From assembly GCA_009772935.1 (NCBI GenBank), contig WOUR01000014.1, positions 62,001 through 126,000 of the forward strand: a stretch of DNA of 64,000 bases. Reading direction: 5' to 3'. Within the stretch, counting starts at the first letter, position 1; the number at the start of each line of letters is the position of its first letter. Position numbers and translations under genes: made by a program. Source of the stretch: Rhodospirillaceae bacterium (lineage in GTDB: Bacteria > Pseudomonadota > Alphaproteobacteria > Reyranellales > Reyranellaceae). Positions 40,307 to 49,257 of the stretch are shown piece after piece. Under the pieces are notes generated by a model. That model was given only the letters and a program-made list of their open reading frames with translations. It was not told the origin of the DNA and did no database searches.

Positions 40307-41542
40307 ATGGCCACGTTGTATGTCGGCGGTCGTCTGTTCGACGGCGAGAAGGTGCAGGACGGGCAGGCGGTGCTGGAAGAGGGCGGTCGCATCAAGCGGG
40401 TCGCCCCGGTCGGCGAGTTCAAGGGATTTGCCGGCGAGACGGTCGATACGTCGGGGGCTACGCTGATTCCCGGCATCATCGATTGCCACGTCCACTCGCT
40501 GTCGGGCGCCGAGGGCAATCCCGGCGCCGTCCAGGATCGCCTGAGCGCCGCCCAGCTCACCGTGCGTGGCATGGAGTTCATGCGCCAGACGCTGGAAGGC
40601 GGAGTCACCGCGGTGCGCGACTGCGGCGGCAAGGACTATATCGAGTTCGCGATTCGCGACGCCTACAATGCCGGCCGTTTCCTGGGGCCGACGATGCGCT
40701 GCGCCGGCCGCATGATCTGCATGACCGGCGGCCACGGCAATCGCGTCGGGCGCGTCGCCGACGGTGTCGACGAGGTGGTGAAGGCGGTGCGCGAGCAGGT
40801 CCATGCCGGCTCCGACCTGGTGAAGATCATGGCCACCGGCGGCGTGATGACCCAGGGCGTCAATCCCGAAGACGCCCACTACAGCGCTGAGGAGATGAAG
40901 GCAGGGATCTCGGAGGCGCATCGCTTCCACAAATGCTGCGCGAGCCACGCGCAGGGCGCGCTCGGTATCCTCAATGCCGTGCGCGGCGGCATCGATTCCA
41001 TCGAGCACGGCATCTTCATGGACGAGGAGTGCTGCCGCGAAATGAAGGAGCGCGGCGTCTGGCTGGTGCCGACGCTCGCGGCCGTGAAGAACATCCTCAA
41101 GGGCTACGACGAAGGCGACCGCTCGATCCCCGACTATGTGATCGAGAAGAGCCGACGCGTGTTCGACCGCCATATCGCCGCGACCAAGATGTACTACTCG
41201 GCGGGCGGCCGCATCGCGATGGGCACCGACGCCGGCACGCCGCACAACCGCCACGGCGAGAATGCGCGCGAGCTCGAGTTCATGTGCGATATCGGCATTT
41301 CGAGCCGAGACTCGCTGTTCTTCGCGACAGCGAGTGCGGCCGACCTGATGCGCCTCAGCGATCACGGCCGCATCCAGGAAGGCAACATCGCCGACTTCGT
41401 GGTCTGCGACGGCGACGCGCTGGCCGACATCAAGCGCGCGGCCCGCAAGGAGAATCACCGTATGGTGGTCAAGCGCGGCCTCGTCGCCCGCGACAACCGC
41501 GCGGCCTTCTCGCGCGAAGCCGTCCGCGTCGCGGCGGAATAG
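40307..41542 (+). CDS. Metal-dependent amidohydrolase (imidazolonepropionase/prolidase-like subgroup)
   Basis: A 411-residue amidohydrolase-superfamily enzyme. The metal motif is IIDCHVHSLSG (HxH), with further candidate ligands in CCASHAQGALG and SIEHGIFMD and the terminal Asp in MGTDAGTPHN. The N-terminal GGRLFDG and C-terminal GNIADFVVCDGDAL belong to the composite beta-sandwich. This subgroup hydrolyses aryl dipeptides, imides or organophosphate-like substrates; the substrate here is unknown. It is 38 bp after the TPR gene. Confidence 0.9.
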   Translation: MATLYVGGRLFDGEKVQDGQAVLEEGGRIKRVAPVGEFKGFAGETVDTSGATLIPGIIDCHVHSLSGAEGNPGAVQDRLSAAQLTVRGMEFMRQTLEGGVTAVRDCGGKDYIEFAIRDAYNAGRFLGPTMRCAGRMICMTGGHGNRVGRVADGVDEVVKAVREQVHAGSDLVKIMATGGVMTQGVNPEDAHYSAEEMKAGISEAHRFHKCCASHAQGALGILNAVRGGIDSIEHGIFMDEECCREMKERGVWLVPTLAAVKNILKGYDEGDRSIPDYVIEKSRRVFDRHIAATKMYYSAGGRIAMGTDAGTPHNRHGENARELEFMCDIGISSRDSLFFATASAADLMRLSDHGRIQEGNIADFVVCDGDALADIKRAARKENHRMVVKRGLVARDNRAAFSREAVRVAAE

Positions 41543-41572
41543 AGAGCAGGGCAGGGCGATCCCGGAGCCTTC

Positions 41573-44206
41573 GTGGAAGAAATCTTCCTCATCCTGGTCG
41601 GGATCGCCTGGGCGCTCGGCACACCGCTGATCGCCATCATGGCGCTGGTCCGCACCTCGGGCCTGCGTCGCCAGAACGATCGGCTCGCATCGGAACTGGC
41701 GGTGCTGCGGCGCCAGATCGCCGCCACAGGCGCTCCGCCGCTTCCGTCATCCGTCGAAGCGGTTCCGCTGCCGGTGGCACCGGTCGACGCCGTCGTGCCG
41801 CCGCCACCTCCGGTGCCGCCCTTTGTTCCCGAACCCCAGGGCGAGCCTGAGGCGATCGTCATCGGTGCGGATCTGCCGGCATCCCCGGCGGCGCCCGTAC
41901 CACCACCTGTGAGTCCGGCCATCGAGCCGATGAAGGGCGGCTGGGAGCAGCGGCTCGGGGCCCGCGCCTTCCTCTGGGTCGGCGCGATTACCCTGGCCTT
42001 GGCGGCCGTCTTCCTCGTCCGCTACTCGATCGAGGAGGGCTACCTCTCGCCCGAGGTGCGCGTCATCCTCGCGGCCCTGTTCGGCTTCGGCCTGATCGCG
42101 GGCGCCGAGCGGATGCGGTCGCGCGACGATCGTGTGTCGCAGGCGCTTGCGGCCGCGGGCGTCGCGGCGCTCTACGGTTCGCTGCTCTCGGCCGTGGCAC
42201 TCTACGACATGATCTCGAAGGTCGCCGCCGGCGGCGGTGCGGCGGCCCTTACGGCCTTCGCGATCACCCTCTCGCTGCGGCATGGGATCTTCGTGGCGGC
42301 GCTGGCCTTCGTCGGCGGCTTCCTGAGCCCCGCGATCATCGGCAGCGAGCAACCCAATACGCCCGTCCTGTTCGGCTACCTGCTGGCCATTGCCGCCGGC
42401 ACCCTTACGGTGATTCGAATCCGCGGCTGGTGGATGCTGGGCTGGGGCGTCCTGGCCGGCTCGGCGCTGTGGACCTGCATCTGGATGCTGGCCGATCCAG
42501 ATCTGCCCGAACTGCATTGGGTCGGGCTCTTCCTGGTGGTCCTCGCCGGGCTCTTCGTGTGGGCGTCCTGGCGGCGCCTGCAGGAGAGCGAGAACCCGGC
42601 GAAGGACGTGCTGGCCCTGGTCTGGGCTTCGCTGGCTGTCACCGGCGGCCTGCTCGTGCTGGCAATTGCTCAGGACGGCGGCGCGCAGACGGCCGGCTGG
42701 CTGGCCCTCGCGGTGCACGGCATCGGCATCTTCGCCTTTGCGCGCCAGGCACCCCGTTTCCAGTTTGCCGCCGGCCTCGCCCCGGCCCTGTCGCTGGCCG
42801 CGCTGGCGCTCTGGTGGTGGACGTCGAATGGGGCGCCGGCCGAGTGGAACGATGGCCGCTTCGGCTGGATGGTGACGATGTTCGGGGGCCTGTATGCCGC
42901 GGCGGCTTTCGCACTCTTGTGGAACGCCGGCCGGCCGGGCTTCTGGGCGGCGCTGTCGGTGTCGGCGGCGCTGTCGCACTTCCTGTTCGCCTGGTACGTG
43001 CTGCGTGGAACGGCGGGCATTCCCTGGGGCCTGATCAGCGTCGGCCTTGCCGCACCGTTCCTCGTGGGCGCCGAGCGTCTTACCCGCTGGCGCGGGACCA
43101 TGCCCGGCGCCACCGAGGCGCTCGGCTTCCTGGCCGCCGGCGTGACCTTCTTCGTCGGCGCCGCGATCCCGCTCGAGCTCAATCGCGAATGGATCACCGT
43201 CGCCTATGCGGTCGAACTGGCGGCGGTCGCCGCCATCTCGGCCCAACTCGGCCTAGTGACCCTGCGCCGGCTCTGCTGGCCGCTGCTCGCCGTCGTCGTC
43301 GTGCGCTTCGTCGTCAACCCGGAGGTCCTCAAGTATCCGATCGGTCTCACGCCGGTCCTCAACTGGATGCTCTGGGGGTATGGAATATCGATCGCCGCGC
43401 TGATCGTGGCGCTGCGCTTCCTGCGGCCAACCGGCGATGTCCGGCTCGTTCGCGCGGTCGAGGCCGCCGCCGCCTTGCTCGGCTTCGTCCTGGTGACGCT
43501 TGAGGTGCGCAGTCTCTTCCAGCCGACCACCATGATGAGGCCCGACGCGAGCTTCATGGAGCGGGCCTGCTACGTGCTGGTCTGGGGCGCCTTTGCCCTC
43601 GCGGCCCTGTGGAAGGCGCGACTCGACGGTGACCTCGTGGCGCTGTGGGCGTGGCGTCTGAGCGGCGGCGTGGCTGTCGCTGCAGTGCTGGTCGTGCAGG
43701 TGCTGGTCGCCAATCCGGTGTTCGAGCCGGCGGATGTCGGCCGGCTGCCGATCCTCAACGGATTGCTGCTGGCCTATGCGGTGCCGGCGGCGATGGCGGC
43801 CCTGGTGCGCCGCTGGATCGACATCGAGCCGGACCGGCGGGTCGATCTCCTCGTCGAGGCGGCAGCGTCGATCCTGGCCTTCGCCTATGTCTCATTCGAG
43901 GTTCGCCACTTCTTCGATCCCGGCTTCGAGCGGCGTGGCTTCGACGCGCATGGGCTGGAGCTTTACGCCTACTCGATCGCCTGGCTGCTGTTCGGCGTCG
44001 CCCTGCTGGCGCTGGGCTTCCTGCGGCAGGCGGCGGCGTTGCGGCATGCCGGCATGGTGCTCGTCTGCATCGTGGTCGCCAAGGTCTTCCTGATCGATAT
44101 GGCGGGGCTGCAGGGGCTGCTGCGAGTCTTCTCGTTCCTCGGCCTGGGAGCGGCGCTGATTGGCCTGGGTTACGCCTATCGGCGCTTCGGCTTCGACAGC
44201 AAATGA
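41573..44206 (+). CDS. DUF2339 large multi-pass membrane protein
   Basis: An 877-residue inner-membrane protein. A short N-terminal TM and coiled stretch (ASELAVLRRQIAATG) is followed by a Pro/Val-rich linker (about 60-120), then the WEQRLGARAFLWVGAITLALAAVF segment (quoted as WEQRLGARAFLWVGAITL) that marks DUF2339, and about 25 hydrophobic helices. Function of the family is unknown. Start is GTG. It overlaps the PaaK-like gene by four bases (ATGA). Confidence 0.88.
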   Translation: MEEIFLILVGIAWALGTPLIAIMALVRTSGLRRQNDRLASELAVLRRQIAATGAPPLPSSVEAVPLPVAPVDAVVPPPPPVPPFVPEPQGEPEAIVIGADLPASPAAPVPPPVSPAIEPMKGGWEQRLGARAFLWVGAITLALAAVFLVRYSIEEGYLSPEVRVILAALFGFGLIAGAERMRSRDDRVSQALAAAGVAALYGSLLSAVALYDMISKVAAGGGAAALTAFAITLSLRHGIFVAALAFVGGFLSPAIIGSEQPNTPVLFGYLLAIAAGTLTVIRIRGWWMLGWGVLAGSALWTCIWMLADPDLPELHWVGLFLVVLAGLFVWASWRRLQESENPAKDVLALVWASLAVTGGLLVLAIAQDGGAQTAGWLALAVHGIGIFAFARQAPRFQFAAGLAPALSLAALALWWWTSNGAPAEWNDGRFGWMVTMFGGLYAAAAFALLWNAGRPGFWAALSVSAALSHFLFAWYVLRGTAGIPWGLISVGLAAPFLVGAERLTRWRGTMPGATEALGFLAAGVTFFVGAAIPLELNREWITVAYAVELAAVAAISAQLGLVTLRRLCWPLLAVVVVRFVVNPEVLKYPIGLTPVLNWMLWGYGISIAALIVALRFLRPTGDVRLVRAVEAAAALLGFVLVTLEVRSLFQPTTMMRPDASFMERACYVLVWGAFALAALWKARLDGDLVALWAWRLSGGVAVAAVLVVQVLVANPVFEPADVGRLPILNGLLLAYAVPAAMAALVRRWIDIEPDRRVDLLVEAAASILAFAYVSFEVRHFFDPGFERRGFDAHGLELYAYSIAWLLFGVALLALGFLRQAAALRHAGMVLVCIVVAKVFLIDMAGLQGLLRVFSFLGLGAALIGLGYAYRRFGFDSK

Positions 44207-45492
44207 CCGGGGCGCTGTTTCCCGAGCTTGGCCTGCCGCTCGATGCCTTGCGGGCGCTGCAGCTCGACCGGCTGCGCACGACGCTGCGGCATGCCTACGA
44301 CAACCAGGCGCCGTACCGCGCCAAGTGCGAGGCCGCGGGCGTCCACCCGGACCAGCTTACCGGTCTAGATGATCTGGCGCGCTTTCCCTTCACGGAGAAG
44401 GGTGACCTGCGTGACGCCTATCCCTACGGCATGCTGGCGGTCCCGCGCGAGCGCTGCGTGCGTCTGCACGCCTCCAGCGGCACGACGGGCCGCCCGACGG
44501 TGGTTGGCTACTCGGCACGGGACATCGCGACCTGGGGCGACCTGATGGCGCGTTCGCTGTTCGCGGGCGGCGCCCGGCCCGGCGACGTCATCCACAATGC
44601 CTACGGCTACGGCCTTTTCACGGGCGGGCTGGGGGCGCACTACGGCGCCGAGCGGCTGGGCTGTACCGTGGTGCCGATGTCGGGCGGCTTCGGCGAGCGG
44701 CAGGTCCAGCTCATCCGCGAGTTCGGTGCCCGGATCGTGCTGATGACACCGTCCTACATGCTGGCGATCGCCGACGAGTTCGAACGCCAGGGCGTCGATC
44801 CGCGCGACACGGCGATGCGCATCGGCATCCTCGGCGCCGAACCCTGGACCGAGGGCATGCGCGCGGAGATCGAGCGCCGACTCGGCATCGATGCCGTCGA
44901 CATTTACGGCTTGAGCGAGGTGATGGGGCCGGGGGTCGCGTGCGAGTTCGTCGAGACGAAGGACGGGCCGACGATCTGGGAGGATCATTTCTATCCGGAG
45001 ATCGTCGATCCCGTGACCGGCCGGCCGGTGGCCGAGGGCGAGCCGGGCGAGCTGGTGTTCACGACGCTCTCCAAGGAAGCGATGCCCGTCGTGCGCTATC
45101 GCACGCGCGACCTCACGCGCCTGATGCCGGGCTCGGTCACCGCCATGCGGCGCATGGCCAAGATCACGGGCCGCAGCGACGACATGCTGATCGTGCGCGG
45201 CGTCAATCTCTTCCCGAGCCAGGTCGAGGAACAGATCCTGCGCGATCCGGCGCTGAGCGGCCACTATGTCATCGAGTTGACGAGGACGGGCGCGCTCGAC
45301 GATCTGCTGGTGCGCGTCGAGGCGCGGCAGGTTCAGGAGCAGGGGGCTCGGATTCAATCCGCCGCCGAGCTGTCTCGCAGGCTCAAGGGAATGTGCGGCC
45401 TCACGGCTGATGTCGAGGTTGCCCGGCCGGGCACGATCGAGCGGTCGTTGGGCAAGGCGCGCCGCGTCATCGATAAGCGCCCGAAAGACTAG
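44203..45492 (+). CDS. Phenylacetate-CoA ligase family protein (PaaK-like)
   Basis: A 429-residue aryl-CoA ligase. The ATP loop is HASSGTTGRPTVVGYS; DIYGLSEVMGPGVACE, RTRDLTRLMPG and GRSDDMLIVRGVNLFPSQVE are the further ANL motifs of the PaaK type. It would activate phenylacetate or a related aromatic acid. No paaABCDE epoxidase genes are adjacent, so this is not a standard paa cluster. The ATG overlaps the DUF2339 stop. The open frame upstream is a shadow inside DUF2339. Confidence 0.9.
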   Translation: MTGALFPELGLPLDALRALQLDRLRTTLRHAYDNQAPYRAKCEAAGVHPDQLTGLDDLARFPFTEKGDLRDAYPYGMLAVPRERCVRLHASSGTTGRPTVVGYSARDIATWGDLMARSLFAGGARPGDVIHNAYGYGLFTGGLGAHYGAERLGCTVVPMSGGFGERQVQLIREFGARIVLMTPSYMLAIADEFERQGVDPRDTAMRIGILGAEPWTEGMRAEIERRLGIDAVDIYGLSEVMGPGVACEFVETKDGPTIWEDHFYPEIVDPVTGRPVAEGEPGELVFTTLSKEAMPVVRYRTRDLTRLMPGSVTAMRRMAKITGRSDDMLIVRGVNLFPSQVEEQILRDPALSGHYVIELTRTGALDDLLVRVEARQVQEQGARIQSAAELSRRLKGMCGLTADVEVARPGTIERSLGKARRVIDKRPKD

Positions 45493-45668
45493 AATTCCGA
45501 CGCCAACCCGGATTTGGTCGACGAGGGCTACCGGCCGCCGGCCCCGGAAACCATCTTGTCGCCGGCTGCTCTCCTGCCTACGCTCCGGTCGGCCCACGGG
45601 CTGGCCAGAGCGACCGGACTCTCACTCGCGGACTGCATTGTGAGCTGGGGCAGACCACTTTGGGACGA

Positions 45669-47177
45669 ATGTTCGACTTTCTGCGGCGACCTCGATATCG
45701 CGGGAACATCGATGCGTTGAGCGATGGACTCGTGCATGGTTGGGTGCAAGACGGTAGTCGGCCCCGCGAGCGGCTCTCCATTGAAGTCTATGCTGGTGGC
45801 GTCCCTGTCGGTGTTGTACGGGCCGATAGGTTTCGCTCGGATTTGGCTGCTGCCGGCATCGGCGACGGCAAACATGCCTTTTCTTCCGCCCTTCCCGCAG
45901 GGGTGGGCGACGAAGGTCCCGTCGCTGCCCGGGTGGCAGGGACCGAGTACTGGCTCGCCAACAGCAACCGGCATGGCACCGCCAACTCGCCGAGGCCCGG
46001 CCGAGGAGGAAGTATCTCGCCCCACTGGGCGCGCGCCCTTACCGGCGATAGGGAGTTCAGGGAAGAGCAGGCCATGCTTGGACATTGCTGGACGCTTCTC
46101 GGGATTACTCCGGACCTGAAGAAGGATGGAGACTGGTTTCGCACGACCCTGGGCGGCCGGTCGGTCTTCGTGCAGAGATTCGGCGACGCGATCAGAGGAT
46201 TTGAGAATCGCTGCGCGCATCGGTTCTATCCCTTGCGAACGTCCGACAAGGGTAACGGACCGATAGTCTGTGGCTTTCACCATTGGCACTACAATCAAAA
46301 CGGCCACGCGGTCGGAATCCCCAACTGTCTGGAACTGTTCGGCACCCATCCACTCAACGTCGGCGCCAAACTGGTCACCTTGGACATTGCCACCTGCGGA
46401 TCTCTCATCTTCGGCCGGTTTCCAGGGGGGAGGAGTTCGGAATGCCTTGAGGAGTATCTCGGTGAAGGCTTCCCCATCCTAAACGCAATGTGCGCGATGC
46501 CCGGACGCCCACAGCGTTTGAACGACCGGATTGCCGCCAACTGGAAACTGTCGATGGAAATCACGCTGGACGACTACCACAACGTCGCGATCCATCACCG
46601 AGAGCGCTACGCCAGGAATAGCGAGATTGGGTACTTCCGCTTCGGACTGCATAGCGCACACTTTACGGGCCACGCTGACACGCTCGCCTCGATGTCGATG
46701 GCATGCCGGGAGAATCGCTATAGTCCGAGCGATTATCGCATCTTCAATATCTTTCCCAATCTTGCTGTTTCCATCTTCAACGCTCGTCCTTACTGGTTCT
46801 GTCATGTCCAGCTGTTTGCGCCCACATCTCCAGGTCAAACACACCACAGGGGATGGCTTTTCCAGACGGGGCTCCCAGCGAAAGAGCGCGTACTCGATCG
46901 CTGGACACGTCCCTTCTCGGACGTGAGCCGCGCATATCTCGTGAGGCACTTCACCAAGAAGATCGGCGATGAAGATCATCGAGCCTGCGAGCAGATGCAG
47001 ACGATCGCCCATCAGTTCGAGGGCTCTCCGATACTCGGCGCACATGAGAAGCGTATCGAGTGGTTCGAGGAGTCCTATGAGGCTGCCATGTCGAGAGGCG
47101 AAGCGATAAGCGACACTCGCAGACAGGAGAGGGCGAAAGGCTCTACAGTCCTGACGCCAACCGGATCCGGGCCCTGA
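45669..47177 (+). CDS. Rieske-type ring-hydroxylating oxygenase with extra N-terminal domain
   Basis: A 502-residue protein. Residues about 11-95 form an extra domain (GLVHGWVQD; SIEVYAGGVPVGVVRADRFR; AAGIGDGKHAFSSALP) of a type I know from N-terminal regions of glycosyltransferases and other alphaproteobacterial surface proteins. Then a Rieske domain: C182-x-H184 (CAHR) and C201-x2-H204 (CGFHHW). The mononuclear iron site is DDYHNVAIHH (301-310). No ferredoxin or reductase gene is near. ATG 45669 was chosen over an in-frame TTG. The coding sequence looks less GC-rich than its neighbours, suggesting transfer. Substrate unknown. Confidence 0.85.
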   Translation: MFDFLRRPRYRGNIDALSDGLVHGWVQDGSRPRERLSIEVYAGGVPVGVVRADRFRSDLAAAGIGDGKHAFSSALPAGVGDEGPVAARVAGTEYWLANSNRHGTANSPRPGRGGSISPHWARALTGDREFREEQAMLGHCWTLLGITPDLKKDGDWFRTTLGGRSVFVQRFGDAIRGFENRCAHRFYPLRTSDKGNGPIVCGFHHWHYNQNGHAVGIPNCLELFGTHPLNVGAKLVTLDIATCGSLIFGRFPGGRSSECLEEYLGEGFPILNAMCAMPGRPQRLNDRIAANWKLSMEITLDDYHNVAIHHRERYARNSEIGYFRFGLHSAHFTGHADTLASMSMACRENRYSPSDYRIFNIFPNLAVSIFNARPYWFCHVQLFAPTSPGQTHHRGWLFQTGLPAKERVLDRWTRPFSDVSRAYLVRHFTKKIGDEDHRACEQMQTIAHQFEGSPILGAHEKRIEWFEESYEAAMSRGEAISDTRRQERAKGSTVLTPTGSGP

Positions 47178-47397
47178 GCAGCCCGGGATCGTCGGGCAGC
47201 TGACTGACCTCAGGCGTAATGAGGTTCGCCTGCGTCACGGGCGCCGCCGCCTTTGCGCGGCCCATCGAGGCGTCGATGACGACCGCGAGCGTGATCAGCG
47301 CGGCGGTGATCACGAGCAGGTCGATCCACGAAAAGCGCGACTTGCGAAGCTCATAGGGGACGGCGATCGCCCGCTTCTTCTTCTGGCCGTGGTTCAT
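47143..47397 (-). CDS. Small single-pass membrane protein
   Basis: An 84-residue protein. A basic N-terminus (KKKRAIAVPYELRKSRF) is followed by one TM segment (WIDLLVITAALITLAVVIDA) and a periplasm-side tail. It overlaps the end of the convergent Rieske gene by 35 bp. The segment SWIDLLVITAA resembles GWIDFLVIAAS in the tiny protein at 47504-47608, so the two are probably paralogues. No function known. Confidence 0.6.
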   Translation of the reverse strand: MNHGQKKKRAIAVPYELRKSRFSWIDLLVITAALITLAVVIDASMGRAKAAAPVTQANLITPEVSQLPDDPGLLRARIRLASGL

Positions 47398-47503
47398 GTT
47401 GGCCCCTGGGAACGAGGTTTCGGCTGGGCTGGAATGGTTGCTTTATGAATCCGATTTCCGTCCGACCCGCGACCGCACTGAGGCGATACCAAGGTCGATT
47501 GTG

Positions 47504-47608
47504 TCAGCCATGTCCGATCGTGGCGCCGGCCACAGCGGCAAAGGTGAGAATCGATGCCGCGATCACGAGGAAATCGATCCAGCCGAGCGAGAGCCGGCGG
47601 CGCTTCAC
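47504..47608 (-). CDS. Tiny membrane protein (34 aa)
   Basis: GTG-started reading frame of 34 codons: basic start (KRRRLSLG), one TM segment (WIDFLVIAASILTFAAVAGA) and a short end. It overlaps the preceding tiny gene by four bases (GTGA). The resemblance to the 84-residue neighbour (R-x-S/L-x-WID-LVI-AA) supports it being a real gene. Confidence 0.5.
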   Translation of the reverse strand: MKRRRLSLGWIDFLVIAASILTFAAVAGATIGHG

Positions 47609-47751
47609 GGCTTGTCTCCCATGCTTACGGTAGTCGGAGGCACGCTTGCGCTGCCTGTCCGGACGGTCTGCGCCAGCACGCCGCCGGCAAAAATGACGAC
47701 GCAGATCAAAATGAGAAGGGCATCGACGGTGGCGAAATTGCGGCGGGCCAT
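47605..47751 (-). CDS. Tiny membrane protein (48 aa)
   Basis: ATG-started frame of 48 codons: MARRNFATVDALLILICVVI, then a TM segment to about residue 26, then a short polar tail. It is preceded by AGAGGTTCC and is 84 bp downstream of the pyruvate kinase gene on the same strand. It lacks the WID pattern of the other two but has the same design. Confidence 0.5.
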   Translation of the reverse strand: MARRNFATVDALLILICVVIFAGGVLAQTVRTGSASVPPTTVSMGDKP

Positions 47752-47835
47752 GGAACCTCTCGTTGTGTTCGTACGAACCATTACGGAGAGGGGACGGCCA
47801 TCATCCCTTACGGAAAATCATGCGCGCATAGCGCG

Positions 47836-49248
47836 TCAGACGTAGGCGATGCGCAGGATGTTGGTCGCACCCGGCGTGCCGAACGGGACGCCTGCCGTGA
47901 TGACGAGGCGCTCGCCTTCCCTCGCGATCTCTTCCTGGCGCGCCACGCGCACGGCGCGCTGGACCATGTCCGCGAAGTTGTGCGCGTCCTCGGTCTGGAC
48001 AGGATGGACACCCCAGGTCAGCGTCATGCGCCGTGCCGTGTTGAGGTTGGGCGTCAGGCAGAGAATTCTCACGTCGGGCCGTTCGCGCGCCGCCCGCAGG
48101 GTCGTCGAGCCGGTGTTGGTGTAGGTGACGATGGCGGCGGCGGACAGCGTGTGGGCACATTGGCGGGCGGCGGCGCTGATCGCGTCGGCGGTCGTGGCCT
48201 CGGGCTCGCGTCGGCTCGCGTCCATGAGGCGACGATACAGCGGGTCGCCTTCGACGCTCTTCAGGATGCGGTCCATGATCGTGACCGCTTCGATGGGGTA
48301 ATCGCCCGACGCGGATTCCGCGGACAGCATGACCGCGTCGGTGCCGTCATAGACCGCGGTGGCCACGTCGGAGACTTCGGCGCGCGTCGGCGTCGGCGAG
48401 TGGATCATCGACTCCAGCATCTGCGTCGCGACGATCGTCGGTTTGCCGGCGACGCGGCAGGCGCCCAGAATGCGCTTCTGAAGCGGCGGCACAGCCTCGG
48501 GCGGCATCTCGACGCCGAGATCGCCGCGGGCGACCATGATGCCGTCGCTCTGCTCGATGATTTCGTCGAGATGCTCGATCGCCTGTGGCTTTTCGAGCTT
48601 GGCCATCACGGCCGCGCGGCCGGCCACCAGTTTCTTCAGCTCGGCGATGTCGTGGGCGTGTTGGACGAAGGACAGCGCCACCCAGTCGACGCCGAGCGAC
48701 AGGCCGAACACCAGGTCCTTGTGATCCTTCGGCGTCATCGGCGACACCGGCAGGACGAGGTTCGGTAGGTTGACGCCCTTGCGATCGCTGATCGTGCCGG
48801 CGACCTCGACCACCGTGTCGATGGTCTCCGCATCATGCTCGACGATGCGCAGGCGCACCTTGCCGTCGTCGATCAGCAGCAGGCCATCCGGCTTCGCCGC
48901 CTTGAAGATCTCGGGATGGAGCAGGGGGATGCGCTTGGCCGTGCCCGGCGTCGACTCCATGTCGAAGCGCAGCTTCTGGCCCTTCTTCAGCTCCATCGGT
49001 CCCTTGGCAAAGGTGCCGAGGCGCAGCTTGGGGCCCTGCAGGTCCATCAGGATGGCGATCGGGTGCTTGTATTCCTTCTCGAGCGCGCGCAGCTGGTCGA
49101 CCCGCTGGCGATGATCCTCCTGCTGGCCGTGGCTGAAGTTCAGTCTGAAGACGTCGGCCCCGGCTTCGAACAGGGTTCGCAGGCGCTCCGGCGTCGAGGA
49201 AGCTGGGCCAAGCGTGGCGACGATCTTGGTGAATCGATTGCGGTGCAT
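47836..49248 (-). CDS. pyk: Pyruvate kinase
   Basis: Converts phosphoenolpyruvate and ADP to pyruvate and ATP; cytoplasmic. The 470-residue length is normal. N-terminal TKIVATLGPASSTPERL and RLNFSHG, the active-site signature in MVARGDLGVEMPPEAVPPLQ, and KPTIVATQMLESMI are all intact. It lies 9 bp downstream of the ltnD gene on the same strand, at the end of a sugar-acid operon, so triose phosphate from that pathway could be drained through it. Confidence 0.96.
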   Translation of the reverse strand: MHRNRFTKIVATLGPASSTPERLRTLFEAGADVFRLNFSHGQQEDHRQRVDQLRALEKEYKHPIAILMDLQGPKLRLGTFAKGPMELKKGQKLRFDMESTPGTAKRIPLLHPEIFKAAKPDGLLLIDDGKVRLRIVEHDAETIDTVVEVAGTISDRKGVNLPNLVLPVSPMTPKDHKDLVFGLSLGVDWVALSFVQHAHDIAELKKLVAGRAAVMAKLEKPQAIEHLDEIIEQSDGIMVARGDLGVEMPPEAVPPLQKRILGACRVAGKPTIVATQMLESMIHSPTPTRAEVSDVATAVYDGTDAVMLSAESASGDYPIEAVTIMDRILKSVEGDPLYRRLMDASRREPEATTADAISAAARQCAHTLSAAAIVTYTNTGSTTLRAARERPDVRILCLTPNLNTARRMTLTWGVHPVQTEDAHNFADMVQRAVRVARQEEIAREGERLVITAGVPFGTPGATNILRIAYV

Positions 49249-49257
49249 GGGACCAGT

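Noticed and set aside
40079-41458. 459-codon minus-strand frame over the amidohydrolase gene
   Set aside because: Antisense shadow; the plus strand has the HxH metal motif and normal length.
43645-44202. Upstream extension of the PaaK-like frame
   Set aside because: It lies inside the DUF2339 gene in another frame; the ATGA overlap at 44203 and the family N-terminus fix the real start.
45493-45668. Small gene between the PaaK-like and Rieske genes
   Set aside because: Short frames here lack a ribosome site and any recognisable pattern; I see only the upstream region of the Rieske gene.
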